Shown piece after piece: positions 7,366-16,174 of a stretch of DNA of 64,000 nt; position 1 is the stretch's first letter, and each line of letters opens with the position of its first letter. The notes under the pieces were generated by a model. It saw only the letters and a program-made list of their open reading frames with translations, was not told the DNA's origin and made no database searches. A program made the translations under genes and the position numbers. Source of the stretch: Vibrio superstes (GTDB taxonomy: Bacteria; Pseudomonadota; Gammaproteobacteria; Enterobacterales; Vibrionaceae); the NCBI RefSeq assembly GCF_003569005.1, contig NZ_BCUR01000004.1:2621633-2685632 (forward strand). Reading direction: 5' to 3'.

Positions 7366-9933
7366 ATGTCGGTAAAATCAAAGCCAAAACACACCCCAAT
7401 GATGCAGCAGTATCACAAGCTCAAAGCAGAGAACCCTGAGATCCTGCTTTTTTACCGCATGGGTGACTTCTATGAATTGTTTTATGATGATGCAAAGCGT
7501 GCCTCTCAGCTGCTGGATATCTCGTTAACCAAACGCGGAGCATCTGCAGGCGAACCTATCCCAATGGCCGGCGTGCCTTTTCATGCTGTTGAAGGCTACT
7601 TAGCCAAGCTGGTTCAATTGGGTGAGTCTGTGGCTATATGCGAACAAATTGGCGACCCTGCCACGTCAAAAGGTCCCGTTGAGCGTAAGGTCGTTCGTAT
7701 CATTACCCCTGGTACCGTTACCGATGAAGCCTTGCTAGCAGAACGTGTAGATAACCTGATTGCCGCTATCTATCAACACGATGACAAGTTTGGTTATGCC
7801 ACTTTAGATATTACTTCTGGCCGCTTCTTAATATGTGAGCCACAAACCGAAGAAGCCATGCTCGCAGAGCTGCAGCGCACTAGCCCTAAAGAGCTGCTAT
7901 TTCCAGAAGACTTCGCGCCAGTGCACCTAATGGAAGGTCGTCATGGCAACCGTCGCAGACCCGTTTGGGAGTTTGAGCTACAAACAGCAAAGCAGCAGCT
8001 GAACATCCAGTTTGGTACGAAAGACTTAGTAGGCTTTGGCGTTGAAAAAGCAGAGCTTGGTCTTTGCGCCGCTGGCTGCCTAATACAATACGTCAAAGAT
8101 ACCCAGCGCACCGCTATGCCACATATCCGTTCGATCACAATGGAGAGGCAAGATAACTCGGTTATCCTCGATGCCGCCACAAGACGCAATCTAGAGATCA
8201 CGCAAAACTTATCGGGTGGCCTTGATAACACCCTGGCTGAGGTATTGGATCATACCGCGACTGCAATGGGCAGCCGCATGCTCAAACGTTGGTTACATCA
8301 ACCCACTCGTGAAGTCTCAGTGCTGAACAACCGCTTGGACTCAATTTCTGAGTTAATTGAGCAGGGGCTTTTTCCCGAGCTGAGTCAAACCTTAAAACAG
8401 ATTGGCGACATTGAGCGTATTGTTGCTCGATTGGCGATTCGCTCTGCTAGACCACGTGACCTGGCTCGTTTGCGCACCGCACTGCAACAACTGCCGGAGC
8501 TAGAAGCAACACTAGAAAGCTTAGTGAACCCGCATCTGAAAGGTTTATCCAATGATGCTAAGCCGTTAGACAGTTTATGTGAGCTGTTAGAGCGAGCAAT
8601 CAAAGAGAACCCTCCTGTGGTCATTCGTGATGGTGGGGTACTCGCTGAGGGGTATAACGAAGAGCTCGACCAATGGCGCGATCTTGCTAATGGCGCCACT
8701 GAGTACCTAGAGAAACTTGAATCCGATGAACGAGAGCGACACGGTATAGATACCTTGAAGGTAGGCTACAACGCCGTTCACGGCTTTTACATTCAAGTCA
8801 GTCGTGGGCAAAGCCACCTTGTGCCACCTCACTACATTCGTCGCCAAACGCTGAAGAATGCTGAGCGCTACATTATTCCTGAGCTAAAAGAGCACGAAGA
8901 CAAGGTACTCAACTCTAAATCTAAGGCTCTAGCGGCTGAAAAGGCATTGTGGGAAGAATTATTCGACCTGATATTGCCTCACCTTAATAGGCTACAACTG
9001 CTGTCGTCTGCCGTCTCTGAAATTGACGTATTGCAAAACCTTGCTGAGCGCGCCGAAACCTTAGAGTACTGTTGCCCAACCATTAAAAATGACATTGGGT
9101 TATCCGTTACTAACGGCCGACATCCCGTTGTTGAGCAAGTGCTAGAAGACCCGTTCATTGCCAATCCTATTGAGCTTCACCCGAAACGTAAAATGCTGAT
9201 CATTACAGGCCCAAACATGGGCGGCAAATCCACCTATATGCGTCAAACGGCATTGATTGCGCTGCTTGCTCATATTGGCTCTTATGTTCCTGCAGAATCT
9301 GCAGATATTGGCTTGCTTGATCGTATATTCACACGTATTGGTGCTTCCGACGATCTTGCCTCTGGGCGCTCCACCTTTATGGTGGAAATGACGGAAACAG
9401 CGAACATCTTGCACAATGCCACCGACCGAAGCTTAGTGTTGATGGATGAGATTGGGCGAGGAACCAGTACTTATGATGGACTATCTTTGGCATGGGCTAG
9501 CGCCGAATGGCTGGCGAACCAGATCAGTGCCCTCACCTTATTTGCCACTCACTACTTTGAATTAACAGAGCTACCTGCTCAGCTAAAAGGGCTGGCAAAC
9601 GTCCATCTAGATGCCGTGGAACACGGCGATGACATTGCCTTTATGCACGCGGTACAAGAAGGCGCTGCCAGCAAGTCTTATGGTTTAGCGGTGGCAGGCT
9701 TAGCTGGTGTACCTAAGCCTGTAATAAAGCAAGCGAGACAAAAGCTCAACTTACTAGAGCAGCTTAGCCATCAGCCACAAGCAAACAATCCAAGTAGTGT
9801 CGAGATTGCAAATCAACTTAGCTTGATCCCTGAGCCTAGTGATGTGGAGCTAGCGTTGGGCGCCATTGATCCTGATGATCTGACACCGAGACAAGCTTTG
9901 GAAGCGCTGTATCGGTTGAAGAAGATGCTTTAA
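7366..9933 (+). CDS. mutS: DNA mismatch repair protein MutS
   Basis: An 855-aa mismatch-recognition ATPase that starts methyl-directed repair with MutL. The N-terminal mismatch-binding motif GDFYELF is near residue 36. The ATPase core has Walker A GPNMGGKST and Walker B with DEIGRGTSTYDG; FATHYFELTEL follows, then the C-terminal dimerisation tail. I use ATG 7366 (MSVKSKPKH); a GTG two codons upstream (7360) is also possible, as AGAAG just precedes it. It stands alone, convergent with rpoS through a shared terminator. Confidence 0.97.
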   Translation: MSVKSKPKHTPMMQQYHKLKAENPEILLFYRMGDFYELFYDDAKRASQLLDISLTKRGASAGEPIPMAGVPFHAVEGYLAKLVQLGESVAICEQIGDPATSKGPVERKVVRIITPGTVTDEALLAERVDNLIAAIYQHDDKFGYATLDITSGRFLICEPQTEEAMLAELQRTSPKELLFPEDFAPVHLMEGRHGNRRRPVWEFELQTAKQQLNIQFGTKDLVGFGVEKAELGLCAAGCLIQYVKDTQRTAMPHIRSITMERQDNSVILDAATRRNLEITQNLSGGLDNTLAEVLDHTATAMGSRMLKRWLHQPTREVSVLNNRLDSISELIEQGLFPELSQTLKQIGDIERIVARLAIRSARPRDLARLRTALQQLPELEATLESLVNPHLKGLSNDAKPLDSLCELLERAIKENPPVVIRDGGVLAEGYNEELDQWRDLANGATEYLEKLESDERERHGIDTLKVGYNAVHGFYIQVSRGQSHLVPPHYIRRQTLKNAERYIIPELKEHEDKVLNSKSKALAAEKALWEELFDLILPHLNRLQLLSSAVSEIDVLQNLAERAETLEYCCPTIKNDIGLSVTNGRHPVVEQVLEDPFIANPIELHPKRKMLIITGPNMGGKSTYMRQTALIALLAHIGSYVPAESADIGLLDRIFTRIGASDDLASGRSTFMVEMTETANILHNATDRSLVLMDEIGRGTSTYDGLSLAWASAEWLANQISALTLFATHYFELTELPAQLKGLANVHLDAVEHGDDIAFMHAVQEGAASKSYGLAVAGLAGVPKPVIKQARQKLNLLEQLSHQPQANNPSSVEIANQLSLIPEPSDVELALGAIDPDDLTPRQALEALYRLKKML

Positions 9934-9975
9934 CTATCAGTTATTAGCTACCAGCAGTCAGCTATCAGTAAGAGC
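9934..9975 (+). repeat. degenerate CTATCAG/AGCTA repeat tract
   Basis: Between mutS and its terminator the sequence repeats short units related to AGCTATCAGT (CTATCAGTTATTAGCTACC, then CAGTCAGCTATCAGTA). Similar AGCT-rich tracts occur after eno (16131-16170) and at 38,327-38,350. They look like short intergenic repeats; no function is evident. Confidence 0.35.
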
Positions 9976-9986
9976 AATAACAACAA

Positions 9987-10014
9987 AAAAAGGTCAGCAA
10001 ATGCTGACCTTTTT
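9987..10014 (+). terminator. bidirectional terminator between mutS and rpoS
   Basis: A perfect 12-bp stem (AAAAAGGTCAGC with GCTGACCTTTTT) closes a 4-nt loop. It is flanked by A-runs on the left and T-runs on the right, so it can end both mutS (plus) and rpoS (minus) transcripts. Confidence 0.88.
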
Positions 10015-10033
10015 ATTGGGTACTTATAGGATG

Positions 10034-11008
10034 TTATTCACTGTCAAAGTTAAACAGCGACTCCATATTCAGTCCTTGCTTCAATAGAATCTCACGCAGT
10101 CGACGTAAACCCTCTACTTGGATCTGACGTACGCGTTCACGAGTTAGGTTAATTTCACGGCCTACCTCTTCTAGCGTTGAAGGTTCATAGCCAAGCAACC
10201 CAAAGCGACGAGCAAGTACTTCTTTCTGTTTTGGATTTAGTTCATCAAGCCAATCGATAAGAGAGTGCTTAATATCGTCATCTTGAGTGGAAACTTCAGG
10301 GTCTGAGTTGTTGATGTCAGGAATGATATCAAGCAATGCCTTATCACCGTCACCGCCAATTGGGGTATCGACTGAGCTCACACGCTCATTAAGGCGCAGC
10401 ATTTTGCTGACATCATCTACTGGCTTATCCAGTTGCTGAGCAATTTCTTCGGCTGTTGGTTCATGGTCAAGCTTCTGAGATAACTCACGAGCCGTTCTAA
10501 GATAAATGTTCAGCTCTTTAACCACGTGGATCGGCAAGCGAATTGTGCGGGTTTGGTTCATCAGGGCGCGTTCGATGGTTTGTCGAATCCACCATGTTGC
10601 GTATGTAGAAAATCTGAAGCCGCGTTCAGGATCGAATTTTTCTACGGCGCGAATTAGACCAAGGTTACCCTCTTCAATTAGATCTAATAGAGCTAAGCCG
10701 CGATTGCTGTAACGACGAGAGATCTTAACAACCAGACGCAGGTTACTTTCAATCATGCGCTTGCGTGCTGCTTCGTCTCCGCGAAGTGCTCGTCTTGCAT
10801 ATAGAACCTCTTCTTCTGCTGTTAGTAGTGGGGAGAAGCCGATTTCGCCTAGATAAAGTTGAGTTGCGTCTAGATTCTTTGTTGAAGCATCAAACTCTTC
10901 TTTTACCTGAGTTTCTACCTTTTCAACAATGCTACTTTCTTCTACTTCCGCACTAACTTTGTCTTCTGTTAGGTCTTCCACTTTTGCTGCAGTGTTATCC
11001 ATACTCAT
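10034..11008 (-). CDS. rpoS: RNA polymerase sigma factor RpoS
   Basis: A 324-aa sigma-38 for stationary phase and general stress. Region 1.2 begins at DATQLYLGEIG; region 2 contains DLIEEGNLGLIRAVEKFD and TYATWWIRQTIERAL; region 3 IRLPIHVVKELN; region 4.2 TLEEVGREINLTRERVRQIQ. The acidic N-terminal 45 residues are variable in the family. GGAGG lies 5 bp before the ATG at 11008. nlpD lies 51 bp upstream on the same strand; in enterobacteria the main rpoS promoter lies inside nlpD, and the same may hold here. Confidence 0.97.
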   Translation of the reverse strand: MSMDNTAAKVEDLTEDKVSAEVEESSIVEKVETQVKEEFDASTKNLDATQLYLGEIGFSPLLTAEEEVLYARRALRGDEAARKRMIESNLRLVVKISRRYSNRGLALLDLIEEGNLGLIRAVEKFDPERGFRFSTYATWWIRQTIERALMNQTRTIRLPIHVVKELNIYLRTARELSQKLDHEPTAEEIAQQLDKPVDDVSKMLRLNERVSSVDTPIGGDGDKALLDIIPDINNSDPEVSTQDDDIKHSLIDWLDELNPKQKEVLARRFGLLGYEPSTLEEVGREINLTRERVRQIQVEGLRRLREILLKQGLNMESLFNFDSE

Positions 11009-11059
11009 AGCGCCTCCAATGGCTCAACAGGTTGGCATTACCGCTTTTAATGCCATCAG

Positions 11060-11932
11060 TTAGGGTAAATATCTTTCCGGGTTAACGGATTTTCCTTGAT
11101 ACCTAATCTCAAAGTGCAGTTTAACGCCGCTAGTGCCAGAGCTACCCATGGTTGCAATCTTTTGCCCCGCCGATACTGTCTGTCCTTCATGGACTAACAA
11201 ATTATCGTTGTGAGCATAAGCACTAAGGTAATCATCATTATGTTTAACAATAATAAGGTTGCCATAACCACGAAGGGCGCTACCGGAATAAACCACACTA
11301 CCACTGGCAGTTGAGATAACCGACTGGCCACGTTGACCTGCTATATCAATCCCTTTATTGCCTTGTTCTCCTGATGAGAACTTGCTGATGACTCTTCCTT
11401 TAGTTGGCCACTCCCATGACGAGACCGCTTTATTTGCTGGCGGTTTCGATGTTGCGGCACTGTTAACACTTTGTTTAGAACCAACATACTCCTTTGTTGA
11501 CTGCTGATCAACCTTTGCGGTAGCACTTTTTTGTGGGTTTGTCGAAGTCTGCCCCGAATTTTGTGCTGTACTCTGTGCAGGTGGAGGACTCTTTGCAGTG
11601 GAAGTTTGAGCTACAGCAACAGGTTTACTTGAACTATAAGCTGGAGTTGTATCTTTATAATCAGGGTGCCAAAGCTTAATTCTCTGGCCGACACGCAGGG
11701 TATAAGGTGCTTTAAGATTGTTAAAGCGGATAAGATTATTGACGTTGCGATCCGTAATATAAGCGATGTAATAAAGGGTATCGCCCTTATCTACCTCATA
11801 AAAACTGCCTCGAAAGCTGCCACGATCGAGCTGCTTATAATCACGATTTTTGGCAGAAAATCCGCTAGGGGCGCAACCTACTAAGGCTGCTACCAGTGCA
11901 ATCCCAATGATCGAACGCAAAATCTTATCCAT
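11060..11932 (-). CDS. nlpD: murein hydrolase activator NlpD (LysM/LytM lipoprotein)
   Basis: A 290-aa lipoprotein with a signal peptide and lipobox LVGC (Cys20). A LysM peptidoglycan-binding domain follows (YEVDKGDTLYYIAY to RVGQRIKLW, about residues 46-90), then a Ser/Thr/Gln-rich linker, then a C-terminal LytM/M23 domain. The M23 metal-binding residues are degenerate (GNKGID instead of HxGxD; KLHFEIR instead of HLHFE), as expected for NlpD, which activates the amidase AmiC rather than cutting peptidoglycan. It sits at the outer membrane and helps daughter-cell separation. pcm is upstream, rpoS downstream. Confidence 0.93.
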   Translation of the reverse strand: MDKILRSIIGIALVAALVGCAPSGFSAKNRDYKQLDRGSFRGSFYEVDKGDTLYYIAYITDRNVNNLIRFNNLKAPYTLRVGQRIKLWHPDYKDTTPAYSSSKPVAVAQTSTAKSPPPAQSTAQNSGQTSTNPQKSATAKVDQQSTKEYVGSKQSVNSAATSKPPANKAVSSWEWPTKGRVISKFSSGEQGNKGIDIAGQRGQSVISTASGSVVYSGSALRGYGNLIIVKHNDDYLSAYAHNDNLLVHEGQTVSAGQKIATMGSSGTSGVKLHFEIRYQGKSVNPERYLP

Positions 11933-11936
11933 AAAC

Positions 11937-12563
11937 CTAAGCTAGCTCTCCCTGAACTAAAGGCACAAATCGTACATCTTCTATAATTTCAGACTGAACT
12001 CCAGACTCGTGTTTCACAATTTTCAACAATTGTTGCTGTGAGTCTCCAATGGGAATGATCAGTCGCCCGCCAACCGCTAACTGGTCAACAAGAGCTTGGG
12101 GAAGCTCCGCTGCTGCCGCTGTTACAATAATAGCGTCAAATGGTGCATGTGCGCCCCACCCTTTCCAACCATCACCATATTTCGATGACACATTATAAAT
12201 ATCGAGTTTCGATAAGCGACGCTTTGCATCCCACTGCAGCGTTTTAATACGCTCAATGGTATGCACACGTTCAACCAACTGTGCTAATACCGCCGTCTGA
12301 TAGCCTGATCCTGTCCCCACTTCTAAGACCTTAGAGGTGTAATCCAGTTCCAATAATTCTGTCATTCTTGCGACAATATAAGGCTGAGAGATGGTTTGCC
12401 CATTACCGATAGGCAGGGCGTTATTATCATAGGCCTGATGTCTCATTGCCTCAGATAAAAATGATTCTCTAGGCAGATTAGCCATCGCCTTCAACACAGC
12501 AGAATCACGTATGCCCAACTGCTGCAAATGCTCTGACAAACGTTGAGCTTGATAATGTCCCAT
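11937..12563 (-). CDS. pcm: protein-L-isoaspartate O-methyltransferase
   Basis: A 208-aa SAM-dependent repair enzyme that methylates isoaspartyl residues in aged proteins. Motif I is EVGTGSGYQTAVLA; the PIMT signature PIGNGQTISQPYIVARM is about residues 51-67. The ATG follows directly on the surE stop codon (TAGATG), so translation is probably coupled. The order surE-pcm-nlpD-rpoS matches enterobacteria. Confidence 0.96.
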   Translation of the reverse strand: MGHYQAQRLSEHLQQLGIRDSAVLKAMANLPRESFLSEAMRHQAYDNNALPIGNGQTISQPYIVARMTELLELDYTSKVLEVGTGSGYQTAVLAQLVERVHTIERIKTLQWDAKRRLSKLDIYNVSSKYGDGWKGWGAHAPFDAIIVTAAAAELPQALVDQLAVGGRLIIPIGDSQQQLLKIVKHESGVQSEIIEDVRFVPLVQGELA

Positions 12564-13307
12564 CTACGATCCTTTCAACCACTTGTTCATACTAGGCAGA
12601 GACTCATGCGCGGTCAGGTCTACTTGTAGAGGCGTGATAGAGACCTTTTTCTGCTCAAGTGCATAAAAGTCAGTGCCAATTCCGGCATCTTGCTCTTTAC
12701 CCGGAGGACCAAGCCAGTAGATCTGCTTTCCTCTCGGGTCGAGTTGCTTAATCATGTTTTCTGCGTGATGTCTTGCGCCTAAGCGAGTAACCGTAATGTC
12801 ACCGAGGTCTTCCCAGGCAACATCAGGAATATTCACGTTAAGCAGTCTATTGGTTGGTATAGGTTGGCGCTGGTGTTGCTCCACCAGCTGACGCGCTATC
12901 TTAGCCGCGGTAGTAAAGTGTGTGTTTCCAACCAAAGATAATGCAATAGATTGCACGCCAAGAAAGTGTCCTTCCATTGCAGCGGCAACGGTTCCAGAAT
13001 ACAGCACATCATCACCTAGGTTTGCACCATGGTTGATACCACTCAATACCAAGTCTGGATAATCGTCTTTCATTAACTCATTCAAGGCAAAGTGCACGCA
13101 GTCCGTTGGCGTCCCCTGCACGGAATGAACATTAGGTGCAATCTCATTAACCCTAAGAGGATTTTCTAACGTCAGTGAGTTTGACGCGCCGCTGCGATTT
13201 CTGTCTGGCGCCACAATGATCACGTCTGCAATCTGTTTTAGCTCCTCAGCTAGAACTCGAATACCTTCGGCATGTACGCCATCATCATTACTTAAAAGAA
13301 TCTTCAT
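12564..13307 (-). CDS. surE: 5'/3'-nucleotidase SurE
   Basis: A 247-aa metal-dependent phosphatase that acts on 5' and 3' nucleoside monophosphates and short polyphosphates, linked to stationary-phase survival. The N-terminal LLSNDDGVHAEGI carries the paired metal-binding Asp residues; APDRNRSGASNSLT and SGINHGANLGDDVLYSGTVAAAMEG complete the site. It lies between truD and pcm in one leftward operon. Confidence 0.96.
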   Translation of the reverse strand: MKILLSNDDGVHAEGIRVLAEELKQIADVIIVAPDRNRSGASNSLTLENPLRVNEIAPNVHSVQGTPTDCVHFALNELMKDDYPDLVLSGINHGANLGDDVLYSGTVAAAMEGHFLGVQSIALSLVGNTHFTTAAKIARQLVEQHQRQPIPTNRLLNVNIPDVAWEDLGDITVTRLGARHHAENMIKQLDPRGKQIYWLGPPGKEQDAGIGTDFYALEQKKVSITPLQVDLTAHESLPSMNKWLKGS

Positions 13308-13322
13308 TAAACTTAGGTACTC

Positions 13323-14303
13323 TTAATCAAACGAACGTTCAAAAGGAATATCTTCAATTACCTCTCGCATGATAGAAGTAGCGAAACAGCCTGAATCCAA
13401 CCAGAATTTCACTACTACTTCATCGTTACTGCTTTCCCAACTCAGTTGCTCAGGTAGCAATTTAATGGCTCTGCGGTCATGACGCATGCGATTGCCTCGA
13501 ATCAAAGCCATTAGGTCGGGTTCTGCATCTACAGCAGCCTGCTCTATCTCTAGTGCAATGTCTGAGGTTGGTAGCGCATTATCACCAGCTAAAGCTGCGG
13601 TAATGTCACCCGACTCAGAGAGCACATCACCAGCAATAACTGAGTCAAAACACTCTTTGTCTAGTCGCTCAGAGACGATCTGATTAAAGATCCATGAGCG
13701 TGCGGTTGAGAGATATAAGCTACGTTTGTTTTGATTTCGAGTACGAACATTATCTCGGCCCCAGCGACGAGCTTCATCAAGGTTATTGCCGTTGTTTCCG
13801 AAGCGCTGTGCACCAAAGTAATTTGGCACGCCACTTTCTGAAATAGCCAGCAAGCGTGCTTCAACTGCAGCGACGTCCGTCACTTCACTTAAGGTGAGTT
13901 CGAAAAAATTACCCTTTAAATCACCAGGGCGAAGTTTCTTGTTGTGCCTAGTGATTTCTAGGATCTCGACACTTGGGTGCATTGTTGTAAATAGTGCGAA
14001 GTCCAAGTCATCACTTTTTGGAAGGTGCACACTTAGCCATTGCTCAGTGACGGCATGGCGGTCTTTCAAGCCAGCCCAGCTTACGTCTTTAGACTTTACG
14101 CCACAGAATTTAGCTAACTCATTTGCTACAAAACTGGTGTTCTCGCCAGTTTTGCGAACACGTAACATCAAATGCTCGCCAGTGCCTAATAACTCAAAGC
14201 CTAAATCTTCTTTCACTGCAAAATGTTCGGCTCTAGCTTTAAGTTTGGCTTTAGCGGTTGGCTTACCGTGTTGGTAAGCAAGATTTGATAGTATGTCACT
14301 CAT
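13323..14303 (-). CDS. truD: tRNA pseudouridine(13) synthase TruD
   Basis: A 326-aa enzyme that converts U13 of tRNA-Glu to pseudouridine. The catalytic Asp81 lies in WAGLKDRHAVTEQW; the VPNYFGAQRFG motif is near residue 160. The start at 14303 (MSDILSNLAY) has no strong ribosome-binding site and may rely on coupling to ispF, which ends 16 bp before it. Middle member of the ispD-ispF-truD-surE-pcm run. Confidence 0.95.
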   Translation of the reverse strand: MSDILSNLAYQHGKPTAKAKLKARAEHFAVKEDLGFELLGTGEHLMLRVRKTGENTSFVANELAKFCGVKSKDVSWAGLKDRHAVTEQWLSVHLPKSDDLDFALFTTMHPSVEILEITRHNKKLRPGDLKGNFFELTLSEVTDVAAVEARLLAISESGVPNYFGAQRFGNNGNNLDEARRWGRDNVRTRNQNKRSLYLSTARSWIFNQIVSERLDKECFDSVIAGDVLSESGDITAALAGDNALPTSDIALEIEQAAVDAEPDLMALIRGNRMRHDRRAIKLLPEQLSWESSNDEVVVKFWLDSGCFATSIMREVIEDIPFERSFD

Positions 14304-14319
14304 AGTCTGGAGTGTGCCT

Positions 14320-14799
14320 CTAGTTAGAATGTTGAATCAGAACCACGGCTTCTACCGCGATCCCTTCTTTACGTCCGGTAAAGCCCAAACGCTCTGTTGT
14401 TGTAGCTTTTACGTTGACGTTGCCAAGCTCAGTCTGCAGGTCTTGCGCAATCGCTTCTCGCATACTTTGAATATGCGGCGCCATTTTAGGCGCTTGTGCC
14501 ATGATAGTGACATCGAGATTGCCCAGTACATATCCAAGCTCTTGCACACGTCGGTATACATCTTTGAGTAAATCGCGGCTATTTGCGCCTTTCCATTTAT
14601 CATCCGTATCAGGAAAATGATGGCCAATATCTCCCGCGGCAATAGCGCCAAGCAATGCGTCGCATACAGCGTGCAGGGCCACATCACCATCAGAGTGAGC
14701 AACTAGGCCTTGTTCATAAGGAACAGCAACACCGCCTATGATAACGGGGCCTTCGCCGCCAAATTTGTGTACATCAAAGCCGTGTCCAATACGGATCAT
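14320..14799 (-). CDS. ispF: 2-C-methyl-D-erythritol 2,4-cyclodiphosphate synthase
   Basis: A 159-aa MEP-pathway enzyme that makes the cyclodiphosphate precursor of isoprenoids. Metal ligands Asp9 and His11 are in GHGFDVHKFG; SDGDVALHAVCDALLG and TTTERLGFTGR are the other family signatures. It overlaps the ispD stop by 4 bp (ATGA), with AAGGAG upstream, so the two are translated as a pair. Confidence 0.97.
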   Translation of the reverse strand: MIRIGHGFDVHKFGGEGPVIIGGVAVPYEQGLVAHSDGDVALHAVCDALLGAIAAGDIGHHFPDTDDKWKGANSRDLLKDVYRRVQELGYVLGNLDVTIMAQAPKMAPHIQSMREAIAQDLQTELGNVNVKATTTERLGFTGRKEGIAVEAVVLIQHSN

Positions 14800-15497
14800 A
14801 ACTGCTCCTTGGTCGTAGGTCTTAAATAGAATTCAGCTAAGGCTAAATCCTCTGGCTGAGTTACCTTGAAGTTATCCGAGCGCCCTTCAACAAGAAGTGG
14901 TGATAGCCCTATCAGCTCCATACAGGAGGCCTCGTCAGTCACTTGAGAGTGATTATTCAAAGCCGACTGCAGGGCTTGTTGCAGTGGATAGCAGCGAAAC
15001 ATTTGCGGCGTTAAGGCATGCCAGAGGTTAACGCGATCGATGGTGCCTTTGATCTCGTTGGCTGGCGATGAACGCTTCATGGTATCGCGCACCTTTGCTG
15101 CCAAAATGGCGCCCACTTGATGTTTGCACCCTTGTTCAATGAGCGTTGTGATGTCCTCATGACTCACATTAGGTCTTGCAGCATCGTGCACCAATACCCA
15201 CTCTTGATAATCTTGTTGTTTAAGATAATCCAAAGCATTCAATACTGAGTCGCAACGCTCTTTTCCACCCGCAACTCGAGTCACTAGTGGGTGGTTCGCG
15301 ATAGTCGTCTCAGAGAAATATTCATCCTCTGCACTCACAGCAATCACTACCTCAGAAATAGCAGGGTGCGATAACAGTTTTTCTACTGTGTGTTCTAAGA
15401 TAGTTTTTCCGTGCAGCATGAGATACTGCTTAGGTCGATCTGCCTGCATTCGACTGCCAACACCGGCAGCAGGGACAATAGCGATATATTTATTCAA
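14796..15497 (-). CDS. ispD: 2-C-methyl-D-erythritol 4-phosphate cytidylyltransferase
   Basis: A 233-aa MEP-pathway cytidylyltransferase. The CTP-binding loop is VPAAGVGSRMQADRPKQYL; VLVHDAARPNV is the second nucleotide motif. The only sensible start at the expected N terminus (MNKYIAIVPAAG) is a TTG at 15497 without a clear ribosome-binding site. It is 22 bp after ftsB, so coupling to ftsB translation is likely. Confidence 0.95.
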   Translation of the reverse strand: MNKYIAIVPAAGVGSRMQADRPKQYLMLHGKTILEHTVEKLLSHPAISEVVIAVSAEDEYFSETTIANHPLVTRVAGGKERCDSVLNALDYLKQQDYQEWVLVHDAARPNVSHEDITTLIEQGCKHQVGAILAAKVRDTMKRSSPANEIKGTIDRVNLWHALTPQMFRCYPLQQALQSALNNHSQVTDEASCMELIGLSPLLVEGRSDNFKVTQPEDLALAEFYLRPTTKEQL

Positions 15498-15519
15498 GTT
15501 GAGAACCGGTTATACAAAA

Positions 15520-15795
15520 TTAGTCCGAATCGATAATACGATAGAAGGTTTCACCTTCTTTAACCATTCCGAGTTCATGGCGAGCTCGCTCTTCGATGGC
15601 ATCAAGTCCTTGTCTTAGGTCGTCAATCTCAGCAAACATCTCATCATTGCGCTTGCGTAGCTCCGAGTTCACTGAGCTTTGAATTGCAATCTCATCTTGA
15701 ACCTGGCGGTAATCGTTAACGCCATTTTTACCGGCCCACAGCTTTGCTTGCATCAGCACCAGTAAACCAAACAGCAATACGGAAAATACACGCAC
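15520..15795 (-). CDS. ftsB: cell division protein FtsB
   Basis: A 91-aa bitopic divisome protein: a short cytoplasmic start, one membrane segment (VFSVLLFGLLVLMQAKLW) and a periplasmic coiled coil that joins FtsL and FtsQ. I place the start at GTG 15795 (MRVFSVLL), because AGGA lies 7 bp upstream and FtsB proteins start directly before the membrane helix; an in-frame ATG 26 codons upstream lies in the repeat element and is unlikely. It is first in the operon leading to ispD. Confidence 0.88.
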   Translation of the reverse strand: MRVFSVLLFGLLVLMQAKLWAGKNGVNDYRQVQDEIAIQSSVNSELRKRNDEMFAEIDDLRQGLDAIEERARHELGMVKEGETFYRIIDSD

Positions 15796-15862
15796 GAAAG
15801 AATCCTTCTCTAATAACTGACTCTTATAGACTTTCAGCCCAAGAACCTGGCAAACCTTAGTT

Positions 15863-16024
15863 ATACCAATCACAGTAAGTAAGTGGTCAGAAATAGCGTA
15901 GGAAAAACGCTGGATAACAAGGCAGAACTTTTTGATAAGTCGTTATTCTACAATCAAAAATTCTAACGCCGTTATCGAGTGTTTTAACAAGCTAGGATGA
16001 CCTGTCATTTATTACGATTGGTAT
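15863..16024. repeat. 162-bp palindromic MITE-like element, copy 1
   Basis: Ends are the inverted repeats ATACCAATC (15863-15871) and GATTGGTAT (16016-16024). The two halves are imperfect reverse complements of each other, with an inner palindrome TTTTGAT...ATCAAAA, so the whole unit could fold into one long hairpin. A copy of equal length, about 85% identical by eye and in the same orientation, lies at 46966-47127. No reading frame is present. It fills most of the 379-bp gap between ftsB and eno. Confidence 0.85.
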
Positions 16025-16098
16025 TAGTTAATATTTATAACATATTCGTGTAATAGACGACACGCATCAAACTTAATGACAAGAAAAATACAAAAAAA

Positions 16099-16122
16099 AA
16101 CACCCCGCAAACGCGAGGTGTT
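16099..16122 (-). terminator. Rho-independent terminator of eno
   Basis: A 10-bp stem (one G-U pair in RNA) closes the loop GTTT, followed on the minus strand by nine T residues. It lies about 50 bp after the eno stop codon. An AGCT-rich degenerate repeat tract (16131-16170) lies between. Confidence 0.85.
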
Positions 16123-16174
16123 TATGTTTTAAAGCTGACAGCTGAAAGCTATAAGCTTCAAGCTAAGCTAATAA

